From NCBI RefSeq assembly GCF_050529585.1, contig NZ_CP172882.1:1426001-1490000 (forward strand): a DNA stretch of 64,000 nucleotides, in the 5' to 3' direction. A program made the translations under genes and the position numbers. This stretch comes from Enterococcus_D sp050529585. GTDB lineage: Bacteria; Bacillota; Bacilli; Lactobacillales; Enterococcaceae. Position 1 is the first letter of the stretch, and the number at the start of each line of letters is the position of its first letter. The notes under the pieces are model-generated. The model was not told the DNA's origin, did not search any database, and saw only the letters and a program-made list of their open reading frames with translations. Below are positions 46,243 through 55,933 of this stretch, piece after piece.

Positions 46243-47748
46243 TTACTCCACCGAGGAACCGAAGTTTGATAAAACAGTATGCCGAGTGATTTTGGGATTG
46301 ATATGATTGAGCAAGTTATTCCAATCGGTTGCATCAGGAATGGCTTTTAAGAGCAAACAATCAATCGTTGAAAGAAAATCATTCATATACTCAGGGTAGT
46401 TGGTGACAAGTAGGTTGATACCATTTTCGGCAATATAATCCAATCCAAATTGATTGGAATCAGGATAATGGACCTTATGGAAACGGCCAAAATATTTATT
46501 TGACCAGGTTTCGATGTATTGGCAAAGGTATTCGTTTCCTTCAAAGACAAAGGCAATCGTGCGTGGCATTCCCCAATGCATCTCTTTGATTGCTTCTAAG
46601 TGAAGCGTTAGGTTGCAACTAATACACTCTAAGTAGCGGGATGGAAAAATGTTTTTGACCAAGGGGTCATTCACGAGGAACTTGTTGATGAGATCAAACT
46701 CTCTAGGAAATTTATCTTCTACGTAGAGATTGATATCATCAATATTGCTAATTGCAGAACCAGCCAACAATGAACGGATTTTGGTCACGGTGAAAAAAGA
46801 TTCGATCAAAATCAAATCTTTATGACGATCCGGCGAATCGCTTTGGATGTGTTGGTAGACGCGCTGTGTGATCTCCTTGATTTCTGGCCACATATTATAT
46901 GTTCGACAAAATTCTTCCTCCATCAAACTATCTCTGATCTTTCTCCGACAGGTAATACTGATAAATAAATAGATTGCTTCATCCTCCGTTAAAGAATGGT
47001 CAAAATATGTTTGAATAATTCCATTCAACGCTGCGAGATCAAATGTTTGCTTCTGATCTTTGATCAGATGCTTGAGCGCTTGAGGTAACACGATGTCAAA
47101 CCCTAAAAGATTGCGTTCAATCGTGATATAAAGCAAGTAATTGAAATAGCCAAATGAGGAAGCTTGCGCACTTTCTGTTTTAAAAAGAGTTGTCAGAGCC
47201 ATGACTGCATCTTGTGTATTGAGGGAAGGAAAAATCGTATGGGGAGTGATTTCGGATTCATAATAAAACGCGCAAAAAAATTGTCGCTTGTCTATTTCCG
47301 TACCAACTAATGTCACAGGGTCCAATTGAATCCTGAGATTATAAGGTCTAAGGGAGGCTGTTGTACTTTTTAGATACTTAACGATCGTTGATTCAGAAAG
47401 ATGGAGCTTATCAGACCACTCACCGATCGAATAAAGTTCATCATAAAATATATGCTCAAAAATCAAAAAAAGCGGTTCATCTTCAATCAGTTGTCTTTTT
47501 TTATCCAAGTAAGTCGAATGATCAATGATTGAGAAGAAATAACCAGTTTTCGAGGAAAGAAGCTGGATGGACTGATCAAAATAGCTACGTAAATCAGTTA
47601 AATCTTTGATTATTGTTCTGCGGGTGCTTAGCGTAATATCAGCTAAATGAGCCGTTGTTCGATGCGGCAGCTTTTCAAATTCATTGAGTATTTGTAACCA
47701 GCGAACATGCAATTTGTCAGTGAGAAATTTTAATTGAAAATGTTTCAT
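46243..47748 (-). CDS. Mga-like (PRD-containing virulence regulator type) transcription factor 1
   Basis: 501 residues from ATG 47748 (GGAGGTG upstream). Two N-terminal HTH units (about 15-65 and 80-135), a PRD-like helical middle (about 170-390) and a C-terminal EIIB-like domain (about 400-490). Mga/AtxA-type factors switch surface and virulence genes, and are tuned by PTS phosphorylation on PRD histidines. Divergent from the giant surface-protein operon and most likely its regulator. Confidence 0.82.
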   Translation of the reverse strand: MKHFQLKFLTDKLHVRWLQILNEFEKLPHRTTAHLADITLSTRRTIIKDLTDLRSYFDQSIQLLSSKTGYFFSIIDHSTYLDKKRQLIEDEPLFLIFEHIFYDELYSIGEWSDKLHLSESTIVKYLKSTTASLRPYNLRIQLDPVTLVGTEIDKRQFFCAFYYESEITPHTIFPSLNTQDAVMALTTLFKTESAQASSFGYFNYLLYITIERNLLGFDIVLPQALKHLIKDQKQTFDLAALNGIIQTYFDHSLTEDEAIYLFISITCRRKIRDSLMEEEFCRTYNMWPEIKEITQRVYQHIQSDSPDRHKDLILIESFFTVTKIRSLLAGSAISNIDDINLYVEDKFPREFDLINKFLVNDPLVKNIFPSRYLECISCNLTLHLEAIKEMHWGMPRTIAFVFEGNEYLCQYIETWSNKYFGRFHKVHYPDSNQFGLDYIAENGINLLVTNYPEYMNDFLSTIDCLLLKAIPDATDWNNLLNHINPKITRHTVLSNFGSSVE

Positions 47749-48309
47749 TGGGCACACCTCCAAATCATTATTTATAGGCGATTTCTTTGCTGATTGTTTT
47801 GTTTTTCACAAGATGATGCATGAAGAATAAGTCAAAATAAAACAAAACAAACCGTATTATCGATAATAATGGCGTATTCCTAGGGATATTATACCATTTA
47901 TTCCACGTGAAATGAATGTAAAACGCGAGACAGCAATGGTGATAGCGATCGATTTCTTGTCATGTAAATCTCAATTAGTTGTGTAGGCGATGGAGGTTCG
48001 ACGTTTGATTCCACAGCGGGCTACTCGCTGAATGATTTTTGCATTTCTGGGGATTGTTCTGAGATGAAATGATCATTATTTCACAAATGAAAAAGTAGGG
48101 TACTATATGCGGCAATGGTTGTTTACCAAGGGTTGTCAATAGGGTTGATTAGCTGAACTTCACAATGTTGTGAAAAAATGAAATGTTGTTCAAGTGTAAA
48201 TCTAAGTATAGTAAGGGTGTGAAGAAAATAAAAGTTTGCCCTGCAATCGAGGAGGCAATAGATGTAGTCTTGTCAGTGTAAGGCTCAAATTTGAGGAAAG
48301 GAGGAGCTC
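47749..48309. promoter_or_regulatory. Divergent regulatory region of the surface island
   Basis: 561 bases without a gene. TTCACAA occurs at 47805, 48080 and 48159; the last is part of a perfect palindrome TTCACAA-TG-TTGTGAA (48159-48174). A possible weak promoter (TTGTTC 48186, TATAGT 48207, 15-nt spacer) follows. The giant gene has an unusually strong AAAGGAGGAG ribosome site. Confidence 0.45.
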
Positions 48310-51300
48310 ATGAGAACAATCAAGATATTATCTGTCTTCCTATTACTGTCGATAGGACCAGTTGAATCGGCGCGTGCTGTTGATCAGATAGTGTATCTCG
48401 AAAGTGAAAGCGTGATCGATTCACCGCTAAATCCCATAAAGGATCCCCATTATCTTTTGGATGAACAAGGAGTGGATGATATGCCTTCTCTTCCTGAATC
48501 ACAGGTTCCAGAAGAAGATAGCGATCCATATTTATTAGACGAAAAAAAGGAAAACGAACCCTCTGAATTAACCGCAGAAGAGCCGGAGATTGCTATTGCG
48601 TCTGAAGGCAATGATGCTGCTGAAGATCATTCACCTTTGGACATTGGCGAGATGTTCGAAATAGCAATCGAAGGGGAGCAACACTTACGAGCAGTCTTAT
48701 TAGGTGAGATTTACAGAGATCGTCATGATATCGAGTTTGATTATGGTTCAGTGGCAAATGAAATCCCCCTCAAGCTGACATTCAGTCAAAATGTGACATT
48801 GACACGACCTATTTCAGGCGTAGAAAGGAGGCATGTAAGTTTTGTGGGTACTGCAGATTCGATTCTGTTCACGCAAAGCAATGCTGCAAACTTGATCCAA
48901 TTTTCAGGAGAGGCAAATATCCATTGGCAATCAATCCGCTTGCAAGGGATGAGTGCTGCTCAAGGATTGATCCAGACAGTGGGCGCATCAACGATTACCT
49001 TCACTGATATGCAGTTTCATGCTACAACGACGACTGGACGTTTGGTGAACAATAGCACAGCACGCATTCATTTCTCAGGAATAAACAGCGTGACAACTGC
49101 CTCAAGTGGGATACCCACACTATTTTTGGCAGACACTGTGACCATTTCTGGTACATTTACAAGTACGCATAGTTCGTCAAATTCCACGCCATTCTTCGAA
49201 GCCAATCAAATTGTTTTGACCGAAAACGCCGAACTCCATCACAGTCGGACGAACAATGCAAATACTGGCGCCGTTTTTCACCTAACTGGCACAGCTGCTT
49301 TCATTCATTTTGCCTCAGAGAGTCAGATCCTTATTCAGCAAACAGGGCCACTCCTCTCCGTACCAAATGCGAATCAAGATAGCCGATTATTGCTTGATTC
49401 AAACGCGGTGCTTGATCTACGGACGGGCCAAGGGCTTTCTGGAAATACAGCCAGTACTATTGGAGAAGTAGTTTTAGCTAGTGGGAGCCAGTTAAAATAT
49501 GCTGAAGCAGGTACCGTCAGCGCCTTTCCAGCAATAAATGTCGGGCATCGTTTTATTTCAGAGGATAGCAATCGCCAAAATCCGACATTGATTGCGGGAA
49601 ATCGCACCAGCAATACGACAGGAGCCTTCATTCACGTTCGCAATAGCAACTCTGAGGTTTCCTTTGGTACCCATACACAAATAAACGTGTTGCAGTTTGG
49701 ACCAATGATCACAGCCGTCGCGACCACGCAAGTCAAGGTTGGCAATTTTGCAACGATTGACAATAGACATGGCGGAGGATTTACTGGAGCCACGGCAGTA
49801 AGGGCTATTCATATCGGAGATGAGGTTCGCATGACCATTACAGAACCTGCTGGTCTCAGTGCAGGAGTGTACGCGACTTTCTTGGCTGTCTCTGATATTT
49901 CCATCGGCGAAAAAACGACGATTGACGTTCCTAGAACAACCACAACAGCAGCAGAGGCAAATGCGGCAATTATGCGCTTAACAAATGCAAACGGGCAAAT
50001 TTCTGTTGGCGCCAAAACAGAGATTACATCCCATCATCGGGGGTCATTCATCACGGCTTCTTTGGCAGATGTCAGCATTGGCAAAGGTGCGATTCTTACA
50101 ACAACTGTGGGTCGAGGATTTGCTAGTACAGAGATTATTAAGACGTTTATTGTTGAGGCAGATGCTGTGATCAATATTTTTGAACATAATAATCAAACCA
50201 ATATCCGTCGCTTTGAAGTAAGAGACCGATTTGAGCTTGGTCATAATGTCGTGATCAATTGTACGAGAACTTCAACTGGGGGAGAATTATTTGTCCAGTT
50301 GAGTGGAAACAATTCTCGTTTCATTACAGGGGATAACGTTGAAATAAACCTAAATCAACGAGGCGCACTTATGAATGGACACGATAGTTCAATGACGATC
50401 CTGGGGAGAAATAATCGCATCAATATTACTTCGGCAAGGGGGATAACCGGTAACGGAATGGGGGGGCGTTCGTTTGAAATCGGGGAGCAATCAATCGTTT
50501 CTTTGCAAGAACATTCTGCAACTGTCGACCAAAATTTGCTTCGTTTTAGAGAGAGCATCATTCTTCGTGAAAATGCTGAATTGATCATTGATCGACCAAG
50601 CACACAACCAGCGCCGAATATTCGCCTTACGCAAGCAAATTCAAGATTTACGATGTATCCAGGGAGTAAGCTGACTGTTGACGCATTTGGCCCAGTATTC
50701 TTGGGAACGGCGACGACTGATATTCATCTCGGAGATGCAACACAGACGACGATCCAGTCTGCTTATGGGTTTACTTCATTAGATACTACGGATACGGTAC
50801 GCGCATTCACTACCGGCAAAGCTGCAACTGTGACTATTTCTGAGAGGACTTCAGGGTCAACGACAATCAACCGTCCAGGAATCCGAGTGACACAATTATT
50901 CGCGCTAGGCGAAGAGTCTGTGTTCACAGTCAGGCGGGAACGTTCGACAACAGATTCTCGATTCATTTTTTTAGGAAGCGCAAATGCTGTTTTCCAAATA
51001 GGGAAGCATGCAACCTTTGATATCAATCAACGAGGAGGAATTTTCAATCCTACGCCGACATCGACCTTTATTCTGGAAGAAGGGGCAACCTTTCAGGGGA
51101 CTAGTCAGTTTGGTTTCACTGAAAATAATCGCCGTTTCAGAAGGATGATAATTGGAGAAAATGCCCATTTTCGCTTGACCGATCGTGGAACAGGTACCTC
51201 AGCAACAAGTCGTCCGATGATTCAAGTGGTAAATGAAATAACCCTTTTGGAAGGAGCCGAATTTGAGGTTGAAACAGTCATCAATCGTTCGGAACTGATT

Positions 51301-52785
51301 TTTTTTCAAGAAGCAAACGCTTCGTTGAATATCAATGGAGTCAAGCGTTTTGAATTGGTCCATCCGACAATACGAACAGGGAACGGCAATGGCAATCTGC
51401 AGCGTTTGATTCGTTCTGCGACAAATGCTACAGCAAATGGCTTACGGATCAATATTGAAAATCAAAAACTTTCTCTTTGGCAAGGAACTGGCACTGCACC
51501 TACAGAAGAGTTCACGAGTATTGCCGGCACATTTAGAATAAATGGAAACGATGGGAATCGACCAAGCTATGGTGCAATCAATGCAGAAGGACGTTCTCGA
51601 TTTATGAGTGTCGGTACGATCCAAGGGACCATAGAATCAAAGAATGGTATGGATATCACGCAAACGATCAGCCAAAACAATTTTCGTCGTCTCGTATTTT
51701 CTGAGCCAGAGGGGCTGGCTGCTCAGTTAGATCCGCTTAGCGATCAATCAACAGAAATTACTGGCTACATGTATGAAAACCCAACAACTAAGAATATTAC
51801 TTACACAAATACGCTAGGACAAGTGATTGAACTGAATCAATATTCTGAGCGTATTGAGTGGGGAGATTATCGTTCTGGAAGCAACATTTACCGCTACTTT
51901 CGTATTCCATTGAGAGAAAATGAGCGGCTGCAACCTGAAAGCGAAGTTGAAGTTTTCTTAGACAAGCCCTCTGTGACCACATATATTCCCGTCACAACCC
52001 GAAAAACAGTGATCAAAGGTGTCGGGTATCGCGCTCAGAACATAACACTCGCCCGTTCAAGCATCAATCAGCTGGATCATATAGACGAATTGCACCAGCT
52101 GATTATCAGGGAAAGTCGCGCTGAAGCAGTGAATATCTTGACTGAGGCAGATAAAACCCCGGATTTTCGCGTCGTTGAAACCAATGTAGCGCTAGATGTA
52201 TCAATCGATGGAACTTATTATGCGGTATTAGAGGTGGGAAACAAGGCATATCAAATGACGATCGGGATTGATATCACTTCTAATCTCAATCATATGCGCG
52301 TAACGATACCAACGAAAATGATTTTTGAGTCCTTATATAATGCAGAGGAATCGAATCGTCACTTTGAAAGTGAAATGTATGAGATTCAAAACCACTCTCA
52401 GGTACCTCTTACAACATATATCAACCAGCTTGTTGTTGAGGACACTGCTGGTATTGTCTTATTAGCAGCAGATGAAAATCCACTGGACTATCTTGAAAAT
52501 AGCAGCGAGAAGGAAGAAATGGCTAAAACGCTGGCAGATATTTCACAACCGCTTTTAGCGCTAAGCATGAAGAGTGGAGGAACACAAAGACGATTGTATG
52601 AAAAGATGACTGAGCAAAAATTGGCAAAATTGGCTGAAGGTGAAGAAATTCAGTTTTCGATAACGGGTTCTTTTTATGGAGATTATCCGCGGTGGGTGGA
52701 AGATCCGCAAGAAGAACAAGGGGGCTATTATGAGGATTCTTTGCTCCCGCGCTACCGAGTGATATTCCGGTTTGTTCCTGGTTGA
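48310..52785 (+). CDS. Giant secreted beta-helix-like surface protein with six long repeats
   Basis: 1491 residues. Signal peptide 1-23 (cut after ESARA). Acidic linker (about 30-115), then a beta-rich body. Six repeats of about 105-120 residues begin near 335, 455, 568, 676, 785 and 899. Each has a Q-x-G-P or Q-R-G turn, then a GxGF-like segment, an E/V-rich strand pair and an FxxG end (e.g. INLNQRGALM, FDINQRGGIF). The C-terminal domain (about 1325-1491; RVTIPTKMIF to YRVIFRFVPG) resembles the small secreted protein at 53358. No LPxTG, WxL or membrane anchor. Probable adhesin or matrix protein; function unknown. Confidence 0.75.
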   Translation: MRTIKILSVFLLLSIGPVESARAVDQIVYLESESVIDSPLNPIKDPHYLLDEQGVDDMPSLPESQVPEEDSDPYLLDEKKENEPSELTAEEPEIAIASEGNDAAEDHSPLDIGEMFEIAIEGEQHLRAVLLGEIYRDRHDIEFDYGSVANEIPLKLTFSQNVTLTRPISGVERRHVSFVGTADSILFTQSNAANLIQFSGEANIHWQSIRLQGMSAAQGLIQTVGASTITFTDMQFHATTTTGRLVNNSTARIHFSGINSVTTASSGIPTLFLADTVTISGTFTSTHSSSNSTPFFEANQIVLTENAELHHSRTNNANTGAVFHLTGTAAFIHFASESQILIQQTGPLLSVPNANQDSRLLLDSNAVLDLRTGQGLSGNTASTIGEVVLASGSQLKYAEAGTVSAFPAINVGHRFISEDSNRQNPTLIAGNRTSNTTGAFIHVRNSNSEVSFGTHTQINVLQFGPMITAVATTQVKVGNFATIDNRHGGGFTGATAVRAIHIGDEVRMTITEPAGLSAGVYATFLAVSDISIGEKTTIDVPRTTTTAAEANAAIMRLTNANGQISVGAKTEITSHHRGSFITASLADVSIGKGAILTTTVGRGFASTEIIKTFIVEADAVINIFEHNNQTNIRRFEVRDRFELGHNVVINCTRTSTGGELFVQLSGNNSRFITGDNVEINLNQRGALMNGHDSSMTILGRNNRINITSARGITGNGMGGRSFEIGEQSIVSLQEHSATVDQNLLRFRESIILRENAELIIDRPSTQPAPNIRLTQANSRFTMYPGSKLTVDAFGPVFLGTATTDIHLGDATQTTIQSAYGFTSLDTTDTVRAFTTGKAATVTISERTSGSTTINRPGIRVTQLFALGEESVFTVRRERSTTDSRFIFLGSANAVFQIGKHATFDINQRGGIFNPTPTSTFILEEGATFQGTSQFGFTENNRRFRRMIIGENAHFRLTDRGTGTSATSRPMIQVVNEITLLEGAEFEVETVINRSELIFFQEANASLNINGVKRFELVHPTIRTGNGNGNLQRLIRSATNATANGLRINIENQKLSLWQGTGTAPTEEFTSIAGTFRINGNDGNRPSYGAINAEGRSRFMSVGTIQGTIESKNGMDITQTISQNNFRRLVFSEPEGLAAQLDPLSDQSTEITGYMYENPTTKNITYTNTLGQVIELNQYSERIEWGDYRSGSNIYRYFRIPLRENERLQPESEVEVFLDKPSVTTYIPVTTRKTVIKGVGYRAQNITLARSSINQLDHIDELHQLIIRESRAEAVNILTEADKTPDFRVVETNVALDVSIDGTYYAVLEVGNKAYQMTIGIDITSNLNHMRVTIPTKMIFESLYNAEESNRHFESEMYEIQNHSQVPLTTYINQLVVEDTAGIVLLAADENPLDYLENSSEKEEMAKTLADISQPLLALSMKSGGTQRRLYEKMTEQKLAKLAEGEEIQFSITGSFYGDYPRWVEDPQEEQGGYYEDSLLPRYRVIFRFVPG

Positions 52786-52829
52786 TACACAACATTTCAG
52801 CGAAAAAAGTAGGTAAGGAGGTGAGCTAG

Positions 52830-53339
52830 ATGCAAAAAAATAAGGTGGAATATGTACAGAAACGAAAATGGTTGCTGCTTTTGCTGTTGTTGTTGCTTGC
52901 AGGAGGGATTCATTTTTGGTTCAACCAAAGAGAATCAAGCCAAATGGTGAGTGCTGATTTGTTACCAGCAGCAGGAGATGCCAGCGATCGACAGTTAGCT
53001 GTGCAATCCCAGGAAATTGCAGATGCAAACTATTTTACCTTACAGATCAATCCGGATGTAGTCTTTGAGGATGGAACAAGCAAAGGATCAATTGAGATTG
53101 TGAATCCGGGAATCAATGTATATCCAATAGCCGTAGATATCTCGTTATTGGAGAGTGAAGAGATTATTTATTCTTCGGGCGCAATTTTTCCGAATCAATA
53201 TATAGAACAGGCAAAATTAGCCATACCGTTGGCACAAGGAGAGCATAAAGCAAAAGCAACAATCAATATTTATGATCCAGATACAAAGGAAAAACAAGGT
53301 GTCACAGAAGCAGAATTAACGATATTAGTCAAAAATTAG
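52830..53339 (+). CDS. Membrane-anchored extracellular protein, unknown
   Basis: 169 residues. Basic start, one membrane helix rich in Leu (about 13-29, uncleaved), then an outer beta-sandwich-like domain (about 60-169: FTLQINPDVVFEDGTSKGS, SIEIVNPG, AKATINIYDPDT). AGGAGGTGA upstream. Between giant protein and small secreted protein with short gaps, so one operon. It could be a docking factor analogous to DUF916 proteins, but no homology was seen. Confidence 0.65.
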   Translation: MQKNKVEYVQKRKWLLLLLLLLLAGGIHFWFNQRESSQMVSADLLPAAGDASDRQLAVQSQEIADANYFTLQINPDVVFEDGTSKGSIEIVNPGINVYPIAVDISLLESEEIIYSSGAIFPNQYIEQAKLAIPLAQGEHKAKATINIYDPDTKEKQGVTEAELTILVKN

Positions 53340-53357
53340 AAAAGCGAGGAAATCAAC

Positions 53358-53930
53358 ATGAAAAAAACAATAACAGGAATTTTCATCACATTCACAATGC
53401 TTGGTGCTTTAGGGAGCGGAAATTTAGCTTTTGCAGGATCTCAGACGATTGATGGTCGTGAAGGGGATACAACCGGAGATATCCAAGTAAACGGCATTAT
53501 TGGCGAGTTTGACAATACCACACCTGGACCTAATCCAGATGATATCAATCGTTGGATTAACGTAACCATTCCGACAACAGTCTTGTTCTATACGACAGAA
53601 GCTTCTCAACATAGGCAAATCGTTTCACCTACCTATACCATAACCAATAATTCTGCTGTCGGGGTGATTGCGTATGCTTCAAATATTGAGAATCCACTAA
53701 ATATGGAAGAAGTTGATCTATTGTTCATCAATGATATTGAGTTATTCTCCGAGGGGCGTCCTACATTAACGGAGACTGAATTGTTTACGCTCTCTGGGAC
53801 GACAACCATGAATAACACCGGAACCTTCGCATTTACAGGTAATGCGACAGCACTTAATTCTGATGAAGAATCAAATCCTAGTTTTGATTTGGTTTTAGGT
53901 TTTGCACCAGATATTGAGGAAGAGAATTAA
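53358..53930 (+). CDS. Small secreted protein sharing the giant protein's C-terminal domain
   Basis: 190 residues. Signal peptide 1-26 (cut near LAFA/GS). The mature part is one beta domain with INVTIPTTVLF, SPTYTITNNS and a closing PSFDLVLGFAPD. The same spacing of VTIPTxxxF, a Y-x-I/T-x-N/N-S strand and a final F.P strand is in the last 165 residues of the 1491-residue protein. Not a WxL domain: no WxL pair. May cap or polymerise the giant protein. Third gene of the cassette. Confidence 0.65.
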   Translation: MKKTITGIFITFTMLGALGSGNLAFAGSQTIDGREGDTTGDIQVNGIIGEFDNTTPGPNPDDINRWINVTIPTTVLFYTTEASQHRQIVSPTYTITNNSAVGVIAYASNIENPLNMEEVDLLFINDIELFSEGRPTLTETELFTLSGTTTMNNTGTFAFTGNATALNSDEESNPSFDLVLGFAPDIEEEN

Positions 53931-54021
53931 GTCAGCTGGATACAAAGTTTTCAGCTTTTTACGCTCGCCGCAATCACTGAAACAGATTTTTGTGCATCGC
54001 AAGAGCCGAATGATGAATAAC

Positions 54022-54065
54022 AACGCTTCAGAATCTGCATCGCAGCACGCAGATTCTGAAGCGTT
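54022..54065. terminator. Long perfect hairpin after the cassette
   Basis: 17-bp perfect inverted repeat (54022-54038 and 54049-54065), loop 10 nt. Only a poor T-tract follows (TTTGCTTTG), so it may be a terminator or an mRNA-stabilising element. Confidence 0.6.
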
Positions 54066-54156
54066 TGCTTTGGGTATTTTTGCTATTCTACATATAGAGC
54101 CAGTAAAATGGACACTTCTAAACAAAACTGGTCAACCAGAGAAAGGAGCATATACA

Positions 54157-55620
54157 ATGAAAAATCTTGTCACTTCACTGATGCTTGATGGGCCGAACAA
54201 ACGTTGTTTTTCCTTATTGACCATCTTAGAGCGCATGCAGAATATCGAGACACAAGAGTTAGCGGACCTTGTTGGAACAAGTAAACGGACGATAAACTCA
54301 GATATCAATGATATTCGACATTTTTTTGGTCCTGTCATTGATTTATATGGGACAAATAAAGGGATGAGACTTGTCATCAATGATTATACAGCATTCTATC
54401 ATACCAAACGCAAATATCTTGAGCATGATCCGTTAATGACAATTTTACAGGCCATTTTTTATGGGAGTAAACTTTTTTTGAATGAATGGGCAGAGCGGCT
54501 TAGCTTTTCAGGATCGACTGTTTCTAGAATGATCAATAGTACCCAAGCGATATTAGCGGAATATGACTTAGCCATCAGCAAATCACCCGTTTGTATCCAA
54601 GGAGATGAATTATCGATTCGCAAGTTCTATTTTGATTTTTTCAATGAAACCTCTTTTTTAGAAATCAATGCATTCGTCAATGCATGCCAACCTAAATTGG
54701 TTGATATTATTTTAGAAGAAGTCGAGTTTATTTCAATAAAAAAAGTCCAATGCATCGTGAATCTTGTCTTGCATCGTATCGATACGATATGTTTGCCGCT
54801 TAACAAAAAAGGTATAGCAACCATTAAAGAGCAGCCAGTGATTTACAAGCTATTCGATACACTAAGAATGTCCTCCTGTTTTACTCAGATTAGCACGGAA
54901 ACGCTCTATTCCGAAGTCTACTTTATGTATTTTATGCTTTATGCCCATTGGGATAATCGGCGACAGACCGGGATCACATTGACAGGAAATTCTGAGACTG
55001 CGGAAGATTTTGGAGAAGCGCTTAAAATAGTCATCTCACAGGAGCTTCCTGAGCTAGATACACGGCAGCTTGATCACTGGATACAAGATTTCCTCGCAAG
55101 ACAATACGCAAAAGTTTGTATCAATAAAGTGTTTTTGAAAAATACGATCGGCACCAATTCCTTTGCCAAATCCATTCATCCAAGCCTTCATAAAAAAGTA
55201 CATCAGTATTTAGTTTCTGAAACGATTCCTATCCACTTCGATAATGCATACAAGGAAGATATTTGCGCCTCATTGTTGCTATATCTTTTTGTCAACCGTG
55301 TCATTCATAGTCCATTGAAGGTAGTGGTTATACTCTCAAGTGATTCTGCTATTGATGAGTCTGCGCACATTGTCTTTGAAAATTTCTTTAAAGAGCGCGT
55401 AAAGATTTATTATGAAGAGGAATTGACCTATGCACAATACACTGAAATTTCATGTGATGTTATCGTAACGAATATCATTCCTTTTCATTACCCAACGGAT
55501 CAGTTTCCACACTACGTCTATCTATCCAAATATGCTTCAATGCAAGAAATCATTCGCTTAGCTGCAACAATTCTCAGCAATAACTTCCATAAGGAAAAAT
55601 TTGAAGAAAAAATATTGTGA
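54157..55620 (+). CDS. Mga-like transcription factor 2
   Basis: 487 residues from ATG 54157 (AAAGGAG upstream). N-terminal HTH (TQELADLVGTSKRTINSDINDI), second HTH (LSFSGSTVSRMINSTQ), PRD-like middle and EIIB-like C-terminus. Distant paralogue of the regulator at 46243. An 85-codon in-frame upstream extension to 53902 covers the 17-bp hairpin and is rejected. Positioned between the two surface operons, likely controls one or both. Confidence 0.82.
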   Translation: MKNLVTSLMLDGPNKRCFSLLTILERMQNIETQELADLVGTSKRTINSDINDIRHFFGPVIDLYGTNKGMRLVINDYTAFYHTKRKYLEHDPLMTILQAIFYGSKLFLNEWAERLSFSGSTVSRMINSTQAILAEYDLAISKSPVCIQGDELSIRKFYFDFFNETSFLEINAFVNACQPKLVDIILEEVEFISIKKVQCIVNLVLHRIDTICLPLNKKGIATIKEQPVIYKLFDTLRMSSCFTQISTETLYSEVYFMYFMLYAHWDNRRQTGITLTGNSETAEDFGEALKIVISQELPELDTRQLDHWIQDFLARQYAKVCINKVFLKNTIGTNSFAKSIHPSLHKKVHQYLVSETIPIHFDNAYKEDICASLLLYLFVNRVIHSPLKVVVILSSDSAIDESAHIVFENFFKERVKIYYEEELTYAQYTEISCDVIVTNIIPFHYPTDQFPHYVYLSKYASMQEIIRLAATILSNNFHKEKFEEKIL

Positions 55621-55933
55621 TTTAATAAACATTAACAGCTGCCAAAGCCAATCAGCCAGCTATAACCTTAAAAATTAGACCTATTTTTTGTAAAAACGAT
55701 ATAGTGAGAAGTTGATTCATCTTGGGTTACGATCGGCAGAATTCCGCTATAGGAATGGCTGCTATGCACGTTTTGCGTAGATGTACGCAAATAACGAAGT
55801 GGTTATTTTTAAGGAACAGTGTATTATTGATTTAGGAAAAAACTGAAAGGGGTGGTTAAAAACCCATTTGTGAAGTGTAATGCAGGTTAGGCAAAAGGAG
55901 GTTGACTATTCAAATCAATAAGGAGAAAAAAAT
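55621..55933. promoter_or_regulatory. Leader region of the csc/WxL operon
   Basis: No gene. TTGTGAA at 55868 matches the motif before the giant gene; it is followed by AGTGTAA, as is the TTGTTCA at 48186. Two GGAGG-like sites (55900, 55921), only the second followed by a start codon. Confidence 0.4.

Noticed and set aside
49374..49631. Minus-strand ORFs inside the giant surface gene
   Set aside because: Antisense shadows with no ribosome sites; the plus frame has signal peptide and repeats.
53358..53930. Calling the small secreted protein a WxL protein
   Set aside because: It lacks the paired WxL motifs; its only Trp is in an unrelated strand. Its likeness is to the giant protein's C-terminus.
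53902..54156. 85-codon in-frame upstream extension of Mga-like gene 2
   Set aside because: It overlaps the end of the previous gene and reads through the 17-bp hairpin; ATG 54157 has the proper ribosome site and family start.
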